Shown one piece after another: positions 1 to 7,251 of a stretch of 9,239 nt of DNA. The DNA lies in NCBI GenBank assembly GCA_014730235.1, contig WJIO01000200.1, positions 1 through 9,239 on the forward strand. Reading direction: 5' to 3'. This DNA is from Candidatus Poribacteria bacterium. Lineage in GTDB: Bacteria > Poribacteria > DTPJ01 > WJIO01. The stretch's first letter is position 1, and every line of letters begins with the position of its first letter. The position numbers were made by a program, and so were the translations under genes. The notes beneath the pieces are model-generated. The model was given only the letters and a program-made list of their open reading frames with translations, made no database searches and was not told the origin of the DNA.

Positions 1-150
1 ACTCACTCCCCGGGAACTGACGATCACCTGGTCTATATCCATGAGGGGATATTCGTCATTTGTCTTTTCCTTATCCCGATATTTGACTACCAGCCTCTCG
101 CTGTGCTTGCCCAGATATGTGCCGTATTCGGAGACGATGATAGGTTCCAT
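1..150 (-). CDS. cas1: Cas1 integrase, N-terminal part (3' end beyond left edge)
   Basis: Only the first 50 codons are present. They begin at ATG 150 and stay open to position 1. The protein begins MEPIIVSEYGTYLGKHSERL and continues with LMDIDQVIVSSRGVS. This matches the opening of Cas1, a beta-sandwich domain with a 'vse.G.yL.k..erLvv' strand pattern and a following 'plhdldqVvv...gvs' strand. By family, Cas1 is the metal-dependent integrase that with Cas2 inserts new spacers into the CRISPR array. Its catalytic Glu/His/Asp residues lie in the C-terminal domain outside this window, so activity cannot be judged. An SD-like AGGGAG (161-166) lies 10 nt upstream of the ATG and overlaps the last codons of the helicase gene. 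The gap to that gene is only 7 bp, so the two are co-transcribed. The identification rests on a short segment plus strong context. Confidence 0.88.
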   Translation of the reverse strand, partial: MEPIIVSEYGTYLGKHSERLVVKYRDKEKTNDEYPLMDIDQVIVSSRGVS

Positions 151-157
151 TTTTTAT

Positions 158-2158
158 TCACTCCCTGCTGTTGCGTTTTGATAGATCATAAATCTCCTTT
201 AGCAAAAGCGCGTCACCATCAAAAGCTATTATGTATCGTCCTCGTGGACTCCCACATGGGAACCAGGCCAATCGCCAGTCCAGTTGTGAAACTATGTCCG
301 CAGGAGCGAGGGTGAATACGTGATGATTTGGTTTAGCCATAACATGGGATACTGAGGTAAGATGACCTTCCTGTTTAAATTGCATCTTATCTGTCGGGTA
401 ATGTGCTGTTGTAAAGAGAATTCCGCAGCAATCTTCCTCCCTTTCCTCTGAAAAGGATTTATTAAACCATACTTGTCGGTACTTTCCGTATCCCTTAACA
501 TATAGTCTTCCATGCTTTTCATTGTACCAAAGCCTTTCAGCCCGGGTAAGCAACATTTTTACATCCGCTTCATAACACCAATCGCGCTCGTTTTCTTTTT
601 CACGAACGTCCCAGACTTCCTGATTTGGTAGGGATGTGCGAAAAGAATCAATCTCCATGTAATGCTCAAACCATTCTGGTTTGCGCCGAATCTTACGTCG
701 GGCCCTTCGCATCTGCGATAGTTCCATTTTTTCGGAATAACGGTTTAGAGTTTCCTCAAGCCATTCGTCAATCTGCGATTTCATGGAATCATCCGCCGAA
801 AAATCCTCAAGAATGCGCTTCCTGAAATTTTCCCCCTGAGCCAGAATGGTAAACGAACCACACAAAGTGTCCACAAACCATCCTCTTGCATCCTGCTGCG
901 GGTAGATCGCTGTGATGCCGCGCTCCAGATCGTCTCTGGAAATATCATCTCCAATGGACATAACAGCCTGACATTCCCTGTGGTCTCCCAATAGAAAGGC
1001 TGTTCCTTCGCTGTGTCTGCCAATACGCCCAAAACGCTGCATAAAAGAAGCTGCATTGCCCGCTTCGAAGATAAGATAATCGGTCTTAAAGTCAATGCCC
1101 ACCTCAATAGCTGCTGTCCCGATTACCAGAGTTTTTCCCCTTACGTCGCGACTGCTTCGGGCAGATAATCCCCGGATAGGAGCTATCTCAGTCCTGGGTA
1201 TTCCCGATTCGACCAGGGAATCTTCTAAAGCAATTGCATTTACTACGGAATTAAGTATGACAATGCAGGGAACATATTCCCCCTCAGAGTTTGCTGCTTT
1301 GTTACTTTCCTTTAGGGATTTGAGTTCATCAAACAATTTCATTACCCTTGTCCGGGTTATATCAACAATATCAGAAGAAAAAGGTAATGGGTGCAGGAAA
1401 ACATCATGGGCTATTTTACGTCCCTCTCCACATAATATTGGCTGAGGCACTTTGACAGATGCGTCTATTAATAGAGGACTAATCAATCTGTCAAGATGGG
1501 CTTGTACCTCAGGATTAGGGGTTGCAGAAAGCAATACAACTCGCTGAAAAGCGCCCATTTCACGGGCAAGGTAAATAAGAAATAGGGCATGGGCTAGCTC
1601 AACGCCGCCATATAAATGGAACTCATCGAATACAATGGTCTGATAGGCCTGAAAATGTCCCAGAGCTTCGGAACTTGCGCAATATCTCAAAGAATAGATC
1701 AGGTATAGAATATCCGGGTTAGTCAGTATGATTTTTCGCTTATCGGGCCGGAGCATATCCAGAAGCGCCGTGCTTTTGCGTATTCCCCGGGCTTTGGCAA
1801 ATTCATTAAGTGACGCCGCACTTATCTGGACGAGAACATACTCAGCCGTTCCAAAGCTTTCCTGCGCTTTTTCTGAATTCCATTCATAGAAACTGATGCC
1901 CTCATCCTTCATTAACTGCTTTATTGCTTTGGCCTGATCCTGGATCAAAGCATTTGTTGGATAGACAAAAACCGCCGATTCATGGTTTTTCAGAACAGGC
2001 AAAGCCGTTGCCCGTGTCTTACCACTACCTGTCTTTGTAACCAGCAAAAATGAATCATTATTTTTCCATTCGTTCAGCATAGCAGCCTGATGTGGATAAG
2101 GTCTCATCTGCAATCCTTCAATTTCCACCTGTTTGTAGGAATAACCCCTGATTTTCAT
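158..2158 (-). CDS. cas3': Type I-D Cas3' helicase without HD domain
   Basis: Superfamily 2 DNA helicase/ATPase of 666 residues that should unwind and translocate on target DNA after Cascade binding. Visible motifs: Walker A TKTGSGKT (41-48), Ia VYPTNALIQDQ (65-75), TNPD (146-149), motif II DEFH (178-181, a DExH variant), motif III SATPN (211-215), motif V IGTAAIEVGIDF (346-357) and motif VI QRFGRIGRH (374-382). The helicase core starts within the first 20-40 residues, so no HD nuclease domain is attached. In type I-D the HD domain is on Cas10d, as it is here. The C-terminal 200 residues are less recognisable and rich in charged and aromatic residues. The start ATG at 2158 overlaps the csc1 stop as ATGA and has GGAAG 6 nt upstream. 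An ATG at 2227 would add 23 residues but lies well inside csc1 and is less likely. The stop is 7 bp before cas1. Confidence 0.93.
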   Translation of the reverse strand: MKIRGYSYKQVEIEGLQMRPYPHQAAMLNEWKNNDSFLLVTKTGSGKTRATALPVLKNHESAVFVYPTNALIQDQAKAIKQLMKDEGISFYEWNSEKAQESFGTAEYVLVQISAASLNEFAKARGIRKSTALLDMLRPDKRKIILTNPDILYLIYSLRYCASSEALGHFQAYQTIVFDEFHLYGGVELAHALFLIYLAREMGAFQRVVLLSATPNPEVQAHLDRLISPLLIDASVKVPQPILCGEGRKIAHDVFLHPLPFSSDIVDITRTRVMKLFDELKSLKESNKAANSEGEYVPCIVILNSVVNAIALEDSLVESGIPRTEIAPIRGLSARSSRDVRGKTLVIGTAAIEVGIDFKTDYLIFEAGNAASFMQRFGRIGRHSEGTAFLLGDHRECQAVMSIGDDISRDDLERGITAIYPQQDARGWFVDTLCGSFTILAQGENFRKRILEDFSADDSMKSQIDEWLEETLNRYSEKMELSQMRRARRKIRRKPEWFEHYMEIDSFRTSLPNQEVWDVREKENERDWCYEADVKMLLTRAERLWYNEKHGRLYVKGYGKYRQVWFNKSFSEEREEDCCGILFTTAHYPTDKMQFKQEGHLTSVSHVMAKPNHHVFTLAPADIVSQLDWRLAWFPCGSPRGRYIIAFDGDALLLKEIYDLSKRNSRE

Positions 2159-2892
2159 GCCGCACTTCCAATCCTGTTTAACACACGTTTGGGTACATGG
2201 ACTGCATGTCCTTTTCCGAAAACCCACCAGTCTTCAGCAATTGTGGCCATGCGAAATAACATATGCGGTGGAATGATTACAGGATCAAAGCTGATTAATT
2301 TCCCGTTTATATCCAGTGGATTGATCAGATGAGTCGGGCGGCGAGGTTTTTCCTGTAGAAATGCCACAGGTTCAGTAATTTCCTCCCACCAGATCCGAAC
2401 CGGCGCACTTTTTTTACCAATACGGACTACACTTGGTAGTTGATAATTATCAAACACAAAGGCATAGAACTGATAGCCTTTTCTCGGTCGCTGTATCTCT
2501 CTTGGTTCCCAGATAGGATCAAGGTAAACCCGTTTCCCCAGATTGGGCGTATTCATTGTTTTACTATCCCCTGTAGTTAATGTGCGGGTATCCAAGGCGT
2601 TAAATGTTATTGTAGTACGTGAAACTGTTTCTTTACAATCAGCAGGTGTCGCATAGACCGGCATGGAACCAAATTCTCCATCCGGATCATCAACATATTT
2701 TGGAGTGGAACCAACAAATATGCCATAAGAACGATGAGACAGGGCATAAGACAGAGCATAGTTGTGAATAACAGGTTGAGTAGTGGATATTTTGCTGATT
2801 TCATTGGATGAAAACCACAAATAATCGTGATTATACAACCTGCCCATGAAAAGACATACGTCATATTCATTAAGATGGATAGCTTTTTCCAT
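2155..2892 (-). CDS. csc1: Csc1, Cas5-family subunit of type I-D Cascade
   Basis: RAMP-fold protein of 245 residues. By family it binds the 5' handle of the crRNA at the foot of the I-D effector complex. Csc1-like features: VIHNYALSYALSH near 41-53, where Csc1 proteins have a 'HNyALsyAl' block; TFNALDTRTLTTG (97-109) followed by MNTPNLGKRVYLDP (113-126); LPSVVRIGKKSAPVRI (152-167), the 'lP..vRlGKk...vr' strand; and THLINPLDI (187-195). The start at ATG 2892 is preferred because GAGG lies 7 nt upstream. An ATG at 2898 would give MNM- but sits directly against that SD. The gene follows csc2 after a gap of about 9 bp and ends in a 4-bp ATGA overlap with cas3', indicating translational coupling. 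Sequence divergence is normal for Cas5 proteins, so the call leans partly on position next to csc2. Confidence 0.88.
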   Translation of the reverse strand: MEKAIHLNEYDVCLFMGRLYNHDYLWFSSNEISKISTTQPVIHNYALSYALSHRSYGIFVGSTPKYVDDPDGEFGSMPVYATPADCKETVSRTTITFNALDTRTLTTGDSKTMNTPNLGKRVYLDPIWEPREIQRPRKGYQFYAFVFDNYQLPSVVRIGKKSAPVRIWWEEITEPVAFLQEKPRRPTHLINPLDINGKLISFDPVIIPPHMLFRMATIAEDWWVFGKGHAVHVPKRVLNRIGSAA

Positions 2893-2901
2893 ATTCATCC
2901 C

Positions 2902-3837
2902 TCATTTCTTCTGCTGCTCAGAGACATACTCACCTACATCCTTATATGATTGTTCCAATAATGATTTATCAAGTGGTATCTCTGTTGCTTCTTTAATTAC
3001 CTGATCCACCTGTTCTGGACTGAATATAGTTATATGATCTGGATTTCCCGTCATTGGTCTATACTTTTCGGCTATAGTTTTGAAAGTCTCACCACTTAGA
3101 TTATCCTGTTGTTCGTATAGCTCAAGGGTTAATTCCAAAGGTGTTATAACTTCTTCCCAACCACCGATAATGCCAAAGACAGAATTCCGCACATCTCCGC
3201 CTATTCGCGACTCAGCACCGTAGCTTTTACAAGCGAGTAACGTCTTAATTGACAAAACAAACTCAGTGAGAGTTACACTGCGTAAAGATACAATACTTGG
3301 AAATACAGTTGCCGGAACAACAGCGTAGCGCGTTCCCAAAGCCTGACCCGTGGTTTGATTTCGGTCATTTATGGCGTTGAAAGTGGTGGATGATTCGATC
3401 TCCTCAAAGGGGAGTAGCGAAAAAGCTGTGGAATATGCAATGCGGTGCTTTATATTTGCACGGTTTTGCCTTCCTGACTCGGTACTTGTAGCACCAAAGA
3501 GAGCACAACGAGGGCATTCCAGGCATAGATTGTCCTTTAGGAAACATTCCGTAATATCCATCCTCGCATCTTCAGTCGCTGTTCTGAGCATCTGCTCCAG
3601 TTTTCGGGATTCAGCCGCTTTCTGCTTGGTTGCCAGGAAGGCAACTCGCATTGTTGTTACATCCCCGTTTTTCAGTGATAGTGGAGTCGCTACAGTGTTA
3701 AGCTCTCTGGTCTCCTCTGTTCGTAAGACCGTATAATCAAGAATTTCACGCATCATCAAAATTTGAATTGTCTTTGCGCCAATCAAAGGCTGTGGTTTTT
3801 CTACTGTGTAGGATTTTAGTAAATCCAGACTACTCAT
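2902..3837 (-). CDS. csc2: Csc2, Cas7-family backbone subunit of type I-D Cascade
   Basis: RAMP protein of 311 residues that by family polymerises along the crRNA spacer to form the effector backbone. Four cysteines at 98, 105, 108 and 111 (C-x6-C-x2-C-x2-C, around CLECPRCALFGA) form a likely zinc site, as in other Csc2 proteins. The next block, NIKHRIAYSTAFSLLP (128-143), and TTFNAINDRN (151-160) match the Csc2/Cas7 core. RYAVVPATVFPSIVSLRSVT (170-189) plus KSYGAESRIGGDVRN (204-218) look like the palm and Gly-rich loop region. The start ATG 3837 has AGGAGG exactly 6 nt upstream. An ATG at 3855 in the same frame would add MKRRKK, but those codons are the SD itself. The gene overlaps the stop of the preceding 211-residue gene by 8 bp and is followed within about 10 bp by csc1. 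Confidence 0.92.
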   Translation of the reverse strand: MSSLDLLKSYTVEKPQPLIGAKTIQILMMREILDYTVLRTEETRELNTVATPLSLKNGDVTTMRVAFLATKQKAAESRKLEQMLRTATEDARMDITECFLKDNLCLECPRCALFGATSTESGRQNRANIKHRIAYSTAFSLLPFEEIESSTTFNAINDRNQTTGQALGTRYAVVPATVFPSIVSLRSVTLTEFVLSIKTLLACKSYGAESRIGGDVRNSVFGIIGGWEEVITPLELTLELYEQQDNLSGETFKTIAEKYRPMTGNPDHITIFSPEQVDQVIKEATEIPLDKSLLEQSYKDVGEYVSEQQKK

Positions 3838-4465
3838 TTTCTTCCTCCTCTTCATCTATAAATTCTTCAATATTCGTATGAGAATGAAAATCTCTGATGT
3901 CCTGCTTTTTCTTCTCATTTGCCTGCTTGTAAGCTTTGTTTTTAGTTGAGGGAAATCGAACATCCTCGAATGTTATGCTCTCTTTCCATGCTTCGGTCAA
4001 TTCAGCATCACTGGAATACCTGTTGTGAAGGAATTTGATGAAATCTTCCTTTGTTTTTTCAAGCCATTCTATTGACTTCTTGCGCCTGACATAATAGACA
4101 TTGTAACGAATACGATCTGCTACCTTATTAACTACTGTTAAAGGAATTGTATTAAATAATTCAATTAAACCGTTCACAGCTTTTTCAAGGGCTTTTATAG
4201 CTTCAGGAGAAATGTATCCACCGCTTCCGGGATTCATCTCATGGGCTCGAACTGCCTTTCCAATAAGAGTTTCAGCGTCTTCCTTTCGTGTTTTTGCACC
4301 ATCTAATATCATTGGTATAGGTCCCATCAATCCGTGCATTGTCCTGGATGTTTTGACCCTATATTCGTCAAGATATTGATCAAAAGCATCAACTATTGTC
4401 TCCAGCTTTGGTTTGATACTATCAATATCAAAATGAGTACCTTTTGTCATGATTAGTTGTCTCAT
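3830..4465 (-). CDS. Unassigned helical, acid-tailed protein between cas10d and csc2
   Basis: I do not recognise a named family for this 211-residue protein. It looks largely alpha-helical: heptad-like helices at about 13-37, 60-76 and 87-106, then a basic aromatic helix RIRYNVYYVRRKK (118-130) leading into SIEWLEKTKEDFIKFLHNRY (131-150). Residues 150-172 (YSSDAELTEAWKESITFEDV plus RFP) resemble a short motif often written 'kYgs.eeLneAW...sfedi..P' in unrelated proteins. The last 15 residues are strongly acidic (NIEEFIDEEEEENE). No signal peptide, membrane segment or catalytic motif is visible. It is clearly a real gene: GAAAGGAG lies 7 nt before ATG 4465, which overlaps the cas10d stop as ATGA, and it overlaps csc2 by 8 bp. 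Its position among effector subunits suggests a separately encoded small (Cas11-like) subunit, a split-off piece of Cas10d, or an accessory factor. None of these is shown by the sequence. It is more AT-rich than cas6 or cas3'. Confidence 0.9.
   Translation of the reverse strand: MRQLIMTKGTHFDIDSIKPKLETIVDAFDQYLDEYRVKTSRTMHGLMGPIPMILDGAKTRKEDAETLIGKAVRAHEMNPGSGGYISPEAIKALEKAVNGLIELFNTIPLTVVNKVADRIRYNVYYVRRKKSIEWLEKTKEDFIKFLHNRYSSDAELTEAWKESITFEDVRFPSTKNKAYKQANEKKKQDIRDFHSHTNIEEFIDEEEEENE
3844..3849 (-). promoter_or_regulatory. Ribosome binding site that fixes the csc2 start
   Basis: A full AGGAGG on the minus strand lies 6 nt before ATG 3837. It decides between two in-frame ATGs (3855 and 3837) in favour of the second. 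The same bases are read in another frame as Glu codons in the acidic tail of the upstream gene, so this stretch is both coding and regulatory. Confidence 0.85.
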
Positions 4466-7227
4466 CGCAAGACTCCTTTCAGTTTTTCAAGTAACTGGAA
4501 ATGATGAATATAAGCTTGACCGGATTCACTTTTCTGCTCAATGCGCCGGAGTATATAACCAGCTGTTGCGCTTTTGAGAATCTGATAGAGATTTGACCGT
4601 TCGGGAAAGTCCGTAGAATTTGCAATAAGAGCAGCTGCACCAATGGCATCCAGCCATTCCTTTGCAGATATGTCTCTCTCTGAGTCTTTTATGGTTACCC
4701 AATCTGCACCTATCAGTTCTCGTAACGCAGGAACTGAAGGCACTCTTGCAACTCCTTCTCCACCCTCAAAGGTTATTGACTCACCTGATCTGACAACAGT
4801 AACGGAGCAGTCCAAAGCCAAACCCAGGAAAAGCGTTATGTAGAGCTCCCTGATACCCGAGTTTGTATCTGATTCCTTACCCATGGTTATTGGATTTGCC
4901 AAAGGAATCAAAATCATATTAGGCGTCTGGCAAACTATATGGAATTGTGAACTAAGACGGAAGGCTTGCGCTTTTAATCTACGGGCTTCACTATCATTTA
5001 CCCTATCCGCAATTAAAGCAGCTAAAGCCTCATCTACAGAGTCAAAATCGGTTCCCCATTCATCGTTGAGTTCTTCAATAATTAATTCATCCATACCGTA
5101 AAAATCTTTGAGAATGTTTATAAGCTCTTTGCGGTACTTCTTCTTTGTATGGCTGGCGGATTCGTATGTTATTAACTCTACAATCTCAGAAGGTGTAAGT
5201 CGAAAAATCTCATAATCACTTAGTTTCCTGGCAAGATTGTAGATCATACCCAGAGATAATCTTCGATCAGGATCGGGATTTGCCTCTGACATGCGCATAT
5301 TGGCTGATTCCCAAATATCAATCGCTTTTCTTTGCAGAATTTCCCCATTAGCATGGCCGATATTCATCCGCGGAAATAGTACCAGCATATCGGTTACCTG
5401 TGAACCCAGGATGATCTGTTGAAGAAAAAGTTCGTATTTGCAGGAGTCACAGATAGTGATTGCTCCGCTGCTGCCATGAGAAATGCCGCGATTGGTATGT
5501 CCCTCAGGATTATCTACAAAATCTGCCTTCGCTTTTGTGCCACCGTCAAAAGTTTGGTTGCATATAGGACAAATATGCAAACCTTTGTCCTTTCTAGCGT
5601 TAGCCTTAGTTCCTCCGTAGGCATTTATCTGTTTATTAACAAGTGTTTCCATGTCCATGTCCTGAACAGGGTGAATCAAGTCAACGATAAGGGAAGATGC
5701 AATATCCTCTGGTGATATTCGGGTTGGTCTGTTTGCCTCCGGTATTGCAGAATAGACTTTATCCGCTATGTTTGTGAGGGTTTCAATTAATATCTCTTCC
5801 CTCTTTTTATCATCAAGTAGATTACCTATTGTGGAGACATCCAGACCAAACTTTTCACCGCTAATTGACCAGAATTTGCTGACTGTTAGCGCCATATCCT
5901 GATCAGGCATAAGTGTTGAGGTATACCTTAACGCATCATAAGCTCCTTTGCCAAACACAGCATCATATTCTGCTTTGGCTACACTTTGCGGTGTTACTGT
6001 CAGAGTCTTTTTCCTGCCCATGGCTTCTGCAAAATCAGAGTAATTCTCTGCCGCTTCTGGTGTTACCTCTGTGCCTAGCATGTCCTCTGATAACGCGGCT
6101 TTCAGAAACTTAAATATACACATTTCAGGTTGTGCTGCGCTAATTCTGGCTGCATGTAGCTCAATTTCTTCATCATCTGCACTAACTCTCTGTCCTGATT
6201 TCCATCTCTTTCTGGCATCTGATACGGCTGATTTGGGAACCATTTCCTGATCTTTAAAATTTTCCAATATGAATAAATATTTGCTAACAACTTCACGTTT
6301 CTTCGGCGGAGTTTTTTTCATAAAACTGCCTCTTCCTATAAGTTTAGAAGCAGCACATAAATATAACTGAATTTCACAATAGTCAAACAGATCGGGTTTG
6401 GGCATCATACTTTGAACAGGACTGCCAACAACATGATCGGCATAGTTAATTTGCATTGCTTTGCTTATCACTTCAGAAAATTCTGATTCTATATCCGATA
6501 AGGTTGGTTCCTGCGGCAATTCTACACCACTGACAACGTAAATTGTCCCATTGCTATAATGTAGTAACGGAATCCATCCCTTTTCCATAAACATATTAAT
6601 AGCAGATCTATGTAACATAGTAGTGGAAACACCTCTGATGCGGACAAGATGATAAGCAGTTTTCAGATGGTTTGACAGGCAGCTTGATTCTGATAGATAA
6701 TTAAGTGCGGAAAATAAACCTTTACAAGAACAAAGATTATCAACAGCATCCACTATATCCGCCAGCATCTTCCACCTTGCATTGGTATGGCCGCCAAACA
6801 AAAGCCTGTTGATAACTTTGGCATTAGACCTTTCCCGACGCATATGTAATACAATTGCCGAGAGAATTTCCTCTATCCCGGAAAATCCAAATTGCTTTAC
6901 TACTTCAGGCACAACTTCCTTTGCCAGTTCCCTATCCACATCCGAAACAAATCCACCCTTTCCCTGGATATAATCCTGCCATTTATCCGGTTCTTTGCCA
7001 ACGTCATGCAGAAGCGCAGCTATCAGTAAAGCTTGTTCTTCCTGTTCGGTAAATGGAGGCGCAAAGGATTGGCGAAGTAAGGGCAAAAGAACAATTAAAG
7101 CGTCAATTTCAATAAGCGTGTGATCAAACAAGCTTTGTTCAAAGCTCCATTTTTTGGCTGTCTTCTCCTTCCAACCCCGATTAAGCATAAGTTCAATCGC
7201 ATTTTCTCTGAAACTCTTATAATCCAT
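4462..7227 (-). CDS. cas10d: Cas10d (Csc3), large subunit with HD nuclease domain, type I-D
   Basis: Large subunit of the I-D effector, 921 residues. The N-terminal HD domain shows H36 (FDHTLIEIDAL), the H74-D75 pair in ALLHDVGKEPDKW, H128 in VLHMR, H147 and Asp 157/160/163 in ADIVDAVDNL. These are plausible metal ligands for target DNA cleavage, which in I-D is carried by Cas10d and not by Cas3. A zinc finger follows with C553-x2-C556 and C593-x2-C596. No GGDD motif is present, so cyclic oligoadenylate synthesis as in type III is not expected. The C-terminal 70 residues are helical. SD GAAGGAG (7239-7245) is 11 nt upstream of ATG 7227, and cas6 ends 24 bp before. The 3' end overlaps the next gene by 4 bp. 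An internal in-frame SD-GTG at 4741-4761 may give a second, short product. Classification is firm; the exact palm domain limits are not visible. Confidence 0.95.
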   Translation of the reverse strand: MDYKSFRENAIELMLNRGWKEKTAKKWSFEQSLFDHTLIEIDALIVLLPLLRQSFAPPFTEQEEQALLIAALLHDVGKEPDKWQDYIQGKGGFVSDVDRELAKEVVPEVVKQFGFSGIEEILSAIVLHMRRERSNAKVINRLLFGGHTNARWKMLADIVDAVDNLCSCKGLFSALNYLSESSCLSNHLKTAYHLVRIRGVSTTMLHRSAINMFMEKGWIPLLHYSNGTIYVVSGVELPQEPTLSDIESEFSEVISKAMQINYADHVVGSPVQSMMPKPDLFDYCEIQLYLCAASKLIGRGSFMKKTPPKKREVVSKYLFILENFKDQEMVPKSAVSDARKRWKSGQRVSADDEEIELHAARISAAQPEMCIFKFLKAALSEDMLGTEVTPEAAENYSDFAEAMGRKKTLTVTPQSVAKAEYDAVFGKGAYDALRYTSTLMPDQDMALTVSKFWSISGEKFGLDVSTIGNLLDDKKREEILIETLTNIADKVYSAIPEANRPTRISPEDIASSLIVDLIHPVQDMDMETLVNKQINAYGGTKANARKDKGLHICPICNQTFDGGTKAKADFVDNPEGHTNRGISHGSSGAITICDSCKYELFLQQIILGSQVTDMLVLFPRMNIGHANGEILQRKAIDIWESANMRMSEANPDPDRRLSLGMIYNLARKLSDYEIFRLTPSEIVELITYESASHTKKKYRKELINILKDFYGMDELIIEELNDEWGTDFDSVDEALAALIADRVNDSEARRLKAQAFRLSSQFHIVCQTPNMILIPLANPITMGKESDTNSGIRELYITLFLGLALDCSVTVVRSGESITFEGGEGVARVPSVPALRELIGADWVTIKDSERDISAKEWLDAIGAAALIANSTDFPERSNLYQILKSATAGYILRRIEQKSESGQAYIHHFQLLEKLKGVLR
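4465..4743 (-). other. Possible internal translation product of cas10d (Cas11d-like, about 93 residues)
   Basis: Inside the cas10d frame, GGAGAAGGAG (4752-4761) stands 8 nt before the GTG of codon 829 (4743-4741). The product would be residues 829-921 of Cas10d, starting with VPSVPALRELIG read with initiator Met, and largely helical from about 855 on. It is established for type I-D that the small subunit Cas11d can be made by internal initiation near the 3' end of cas10d. Here the SD-like run also encodes Gly-Gly-Glu-Gly-Val, so it may be only codon content. GTG is a weaker start, and 93 residues is short for a Cas11 subunit. Confidence 0.35.
4473..4480 (-). promoter_or_regulatory. Ribosome binding site of the 211-residue gene
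   Basis: GAAAGGAG lies inside the last codons of cas10d, 7 nt before ATG 4465. It selects this ATG over the in-frame ATG at 4450. It also argues that the gene is actively translated and not a chance reading frame after cas10d. Confidence 0.8.
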
Positions 7228-7251
7228 TGAATTTATAACTCCTTCTGAGAA

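Noticed and set aside
781-1107. Minus-strand 108-codon ORF inside cas3'
   Set aside because: It is a shadow frame of the helicase, with no separate SD or recognisable motif and biased, Arg/Leu-rich composition.
2158-2227. A 23-residue N-terminal extension of the Cas3' helicase, including CSPC-like cysteines
   Set aside because: It lies inside csc1 in another frame and has no convincing SD. The ATG at 2158 gives a standard ATGA overlap and a helicase that starts where family members do.
3371-3736. Plus-strand 121-codon ORF opposite csc2
   Set aside because: It is antisense to a conserved gene and is Ser/Val-rich low-complexity translation. No SD or family resemblance was seen.
3838-3855. Six extra N-terminal residues (MKRRKK) on Csc2
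   Set aside because: These codons are the AGGAGG ribosome binding site for the ATG at 3837.
4532-5140. Resemblance between ELNDEWGTDFDSVDEA in Cas10d and the AELTEAWKESITFEDV stretch of the 211-residue protein, as a sign of duplication
   Set aside because: The shared pattern is short and made of common helix-cap residues, with no further similarity around it. Chance is the simpler explanation without a profile comparison.
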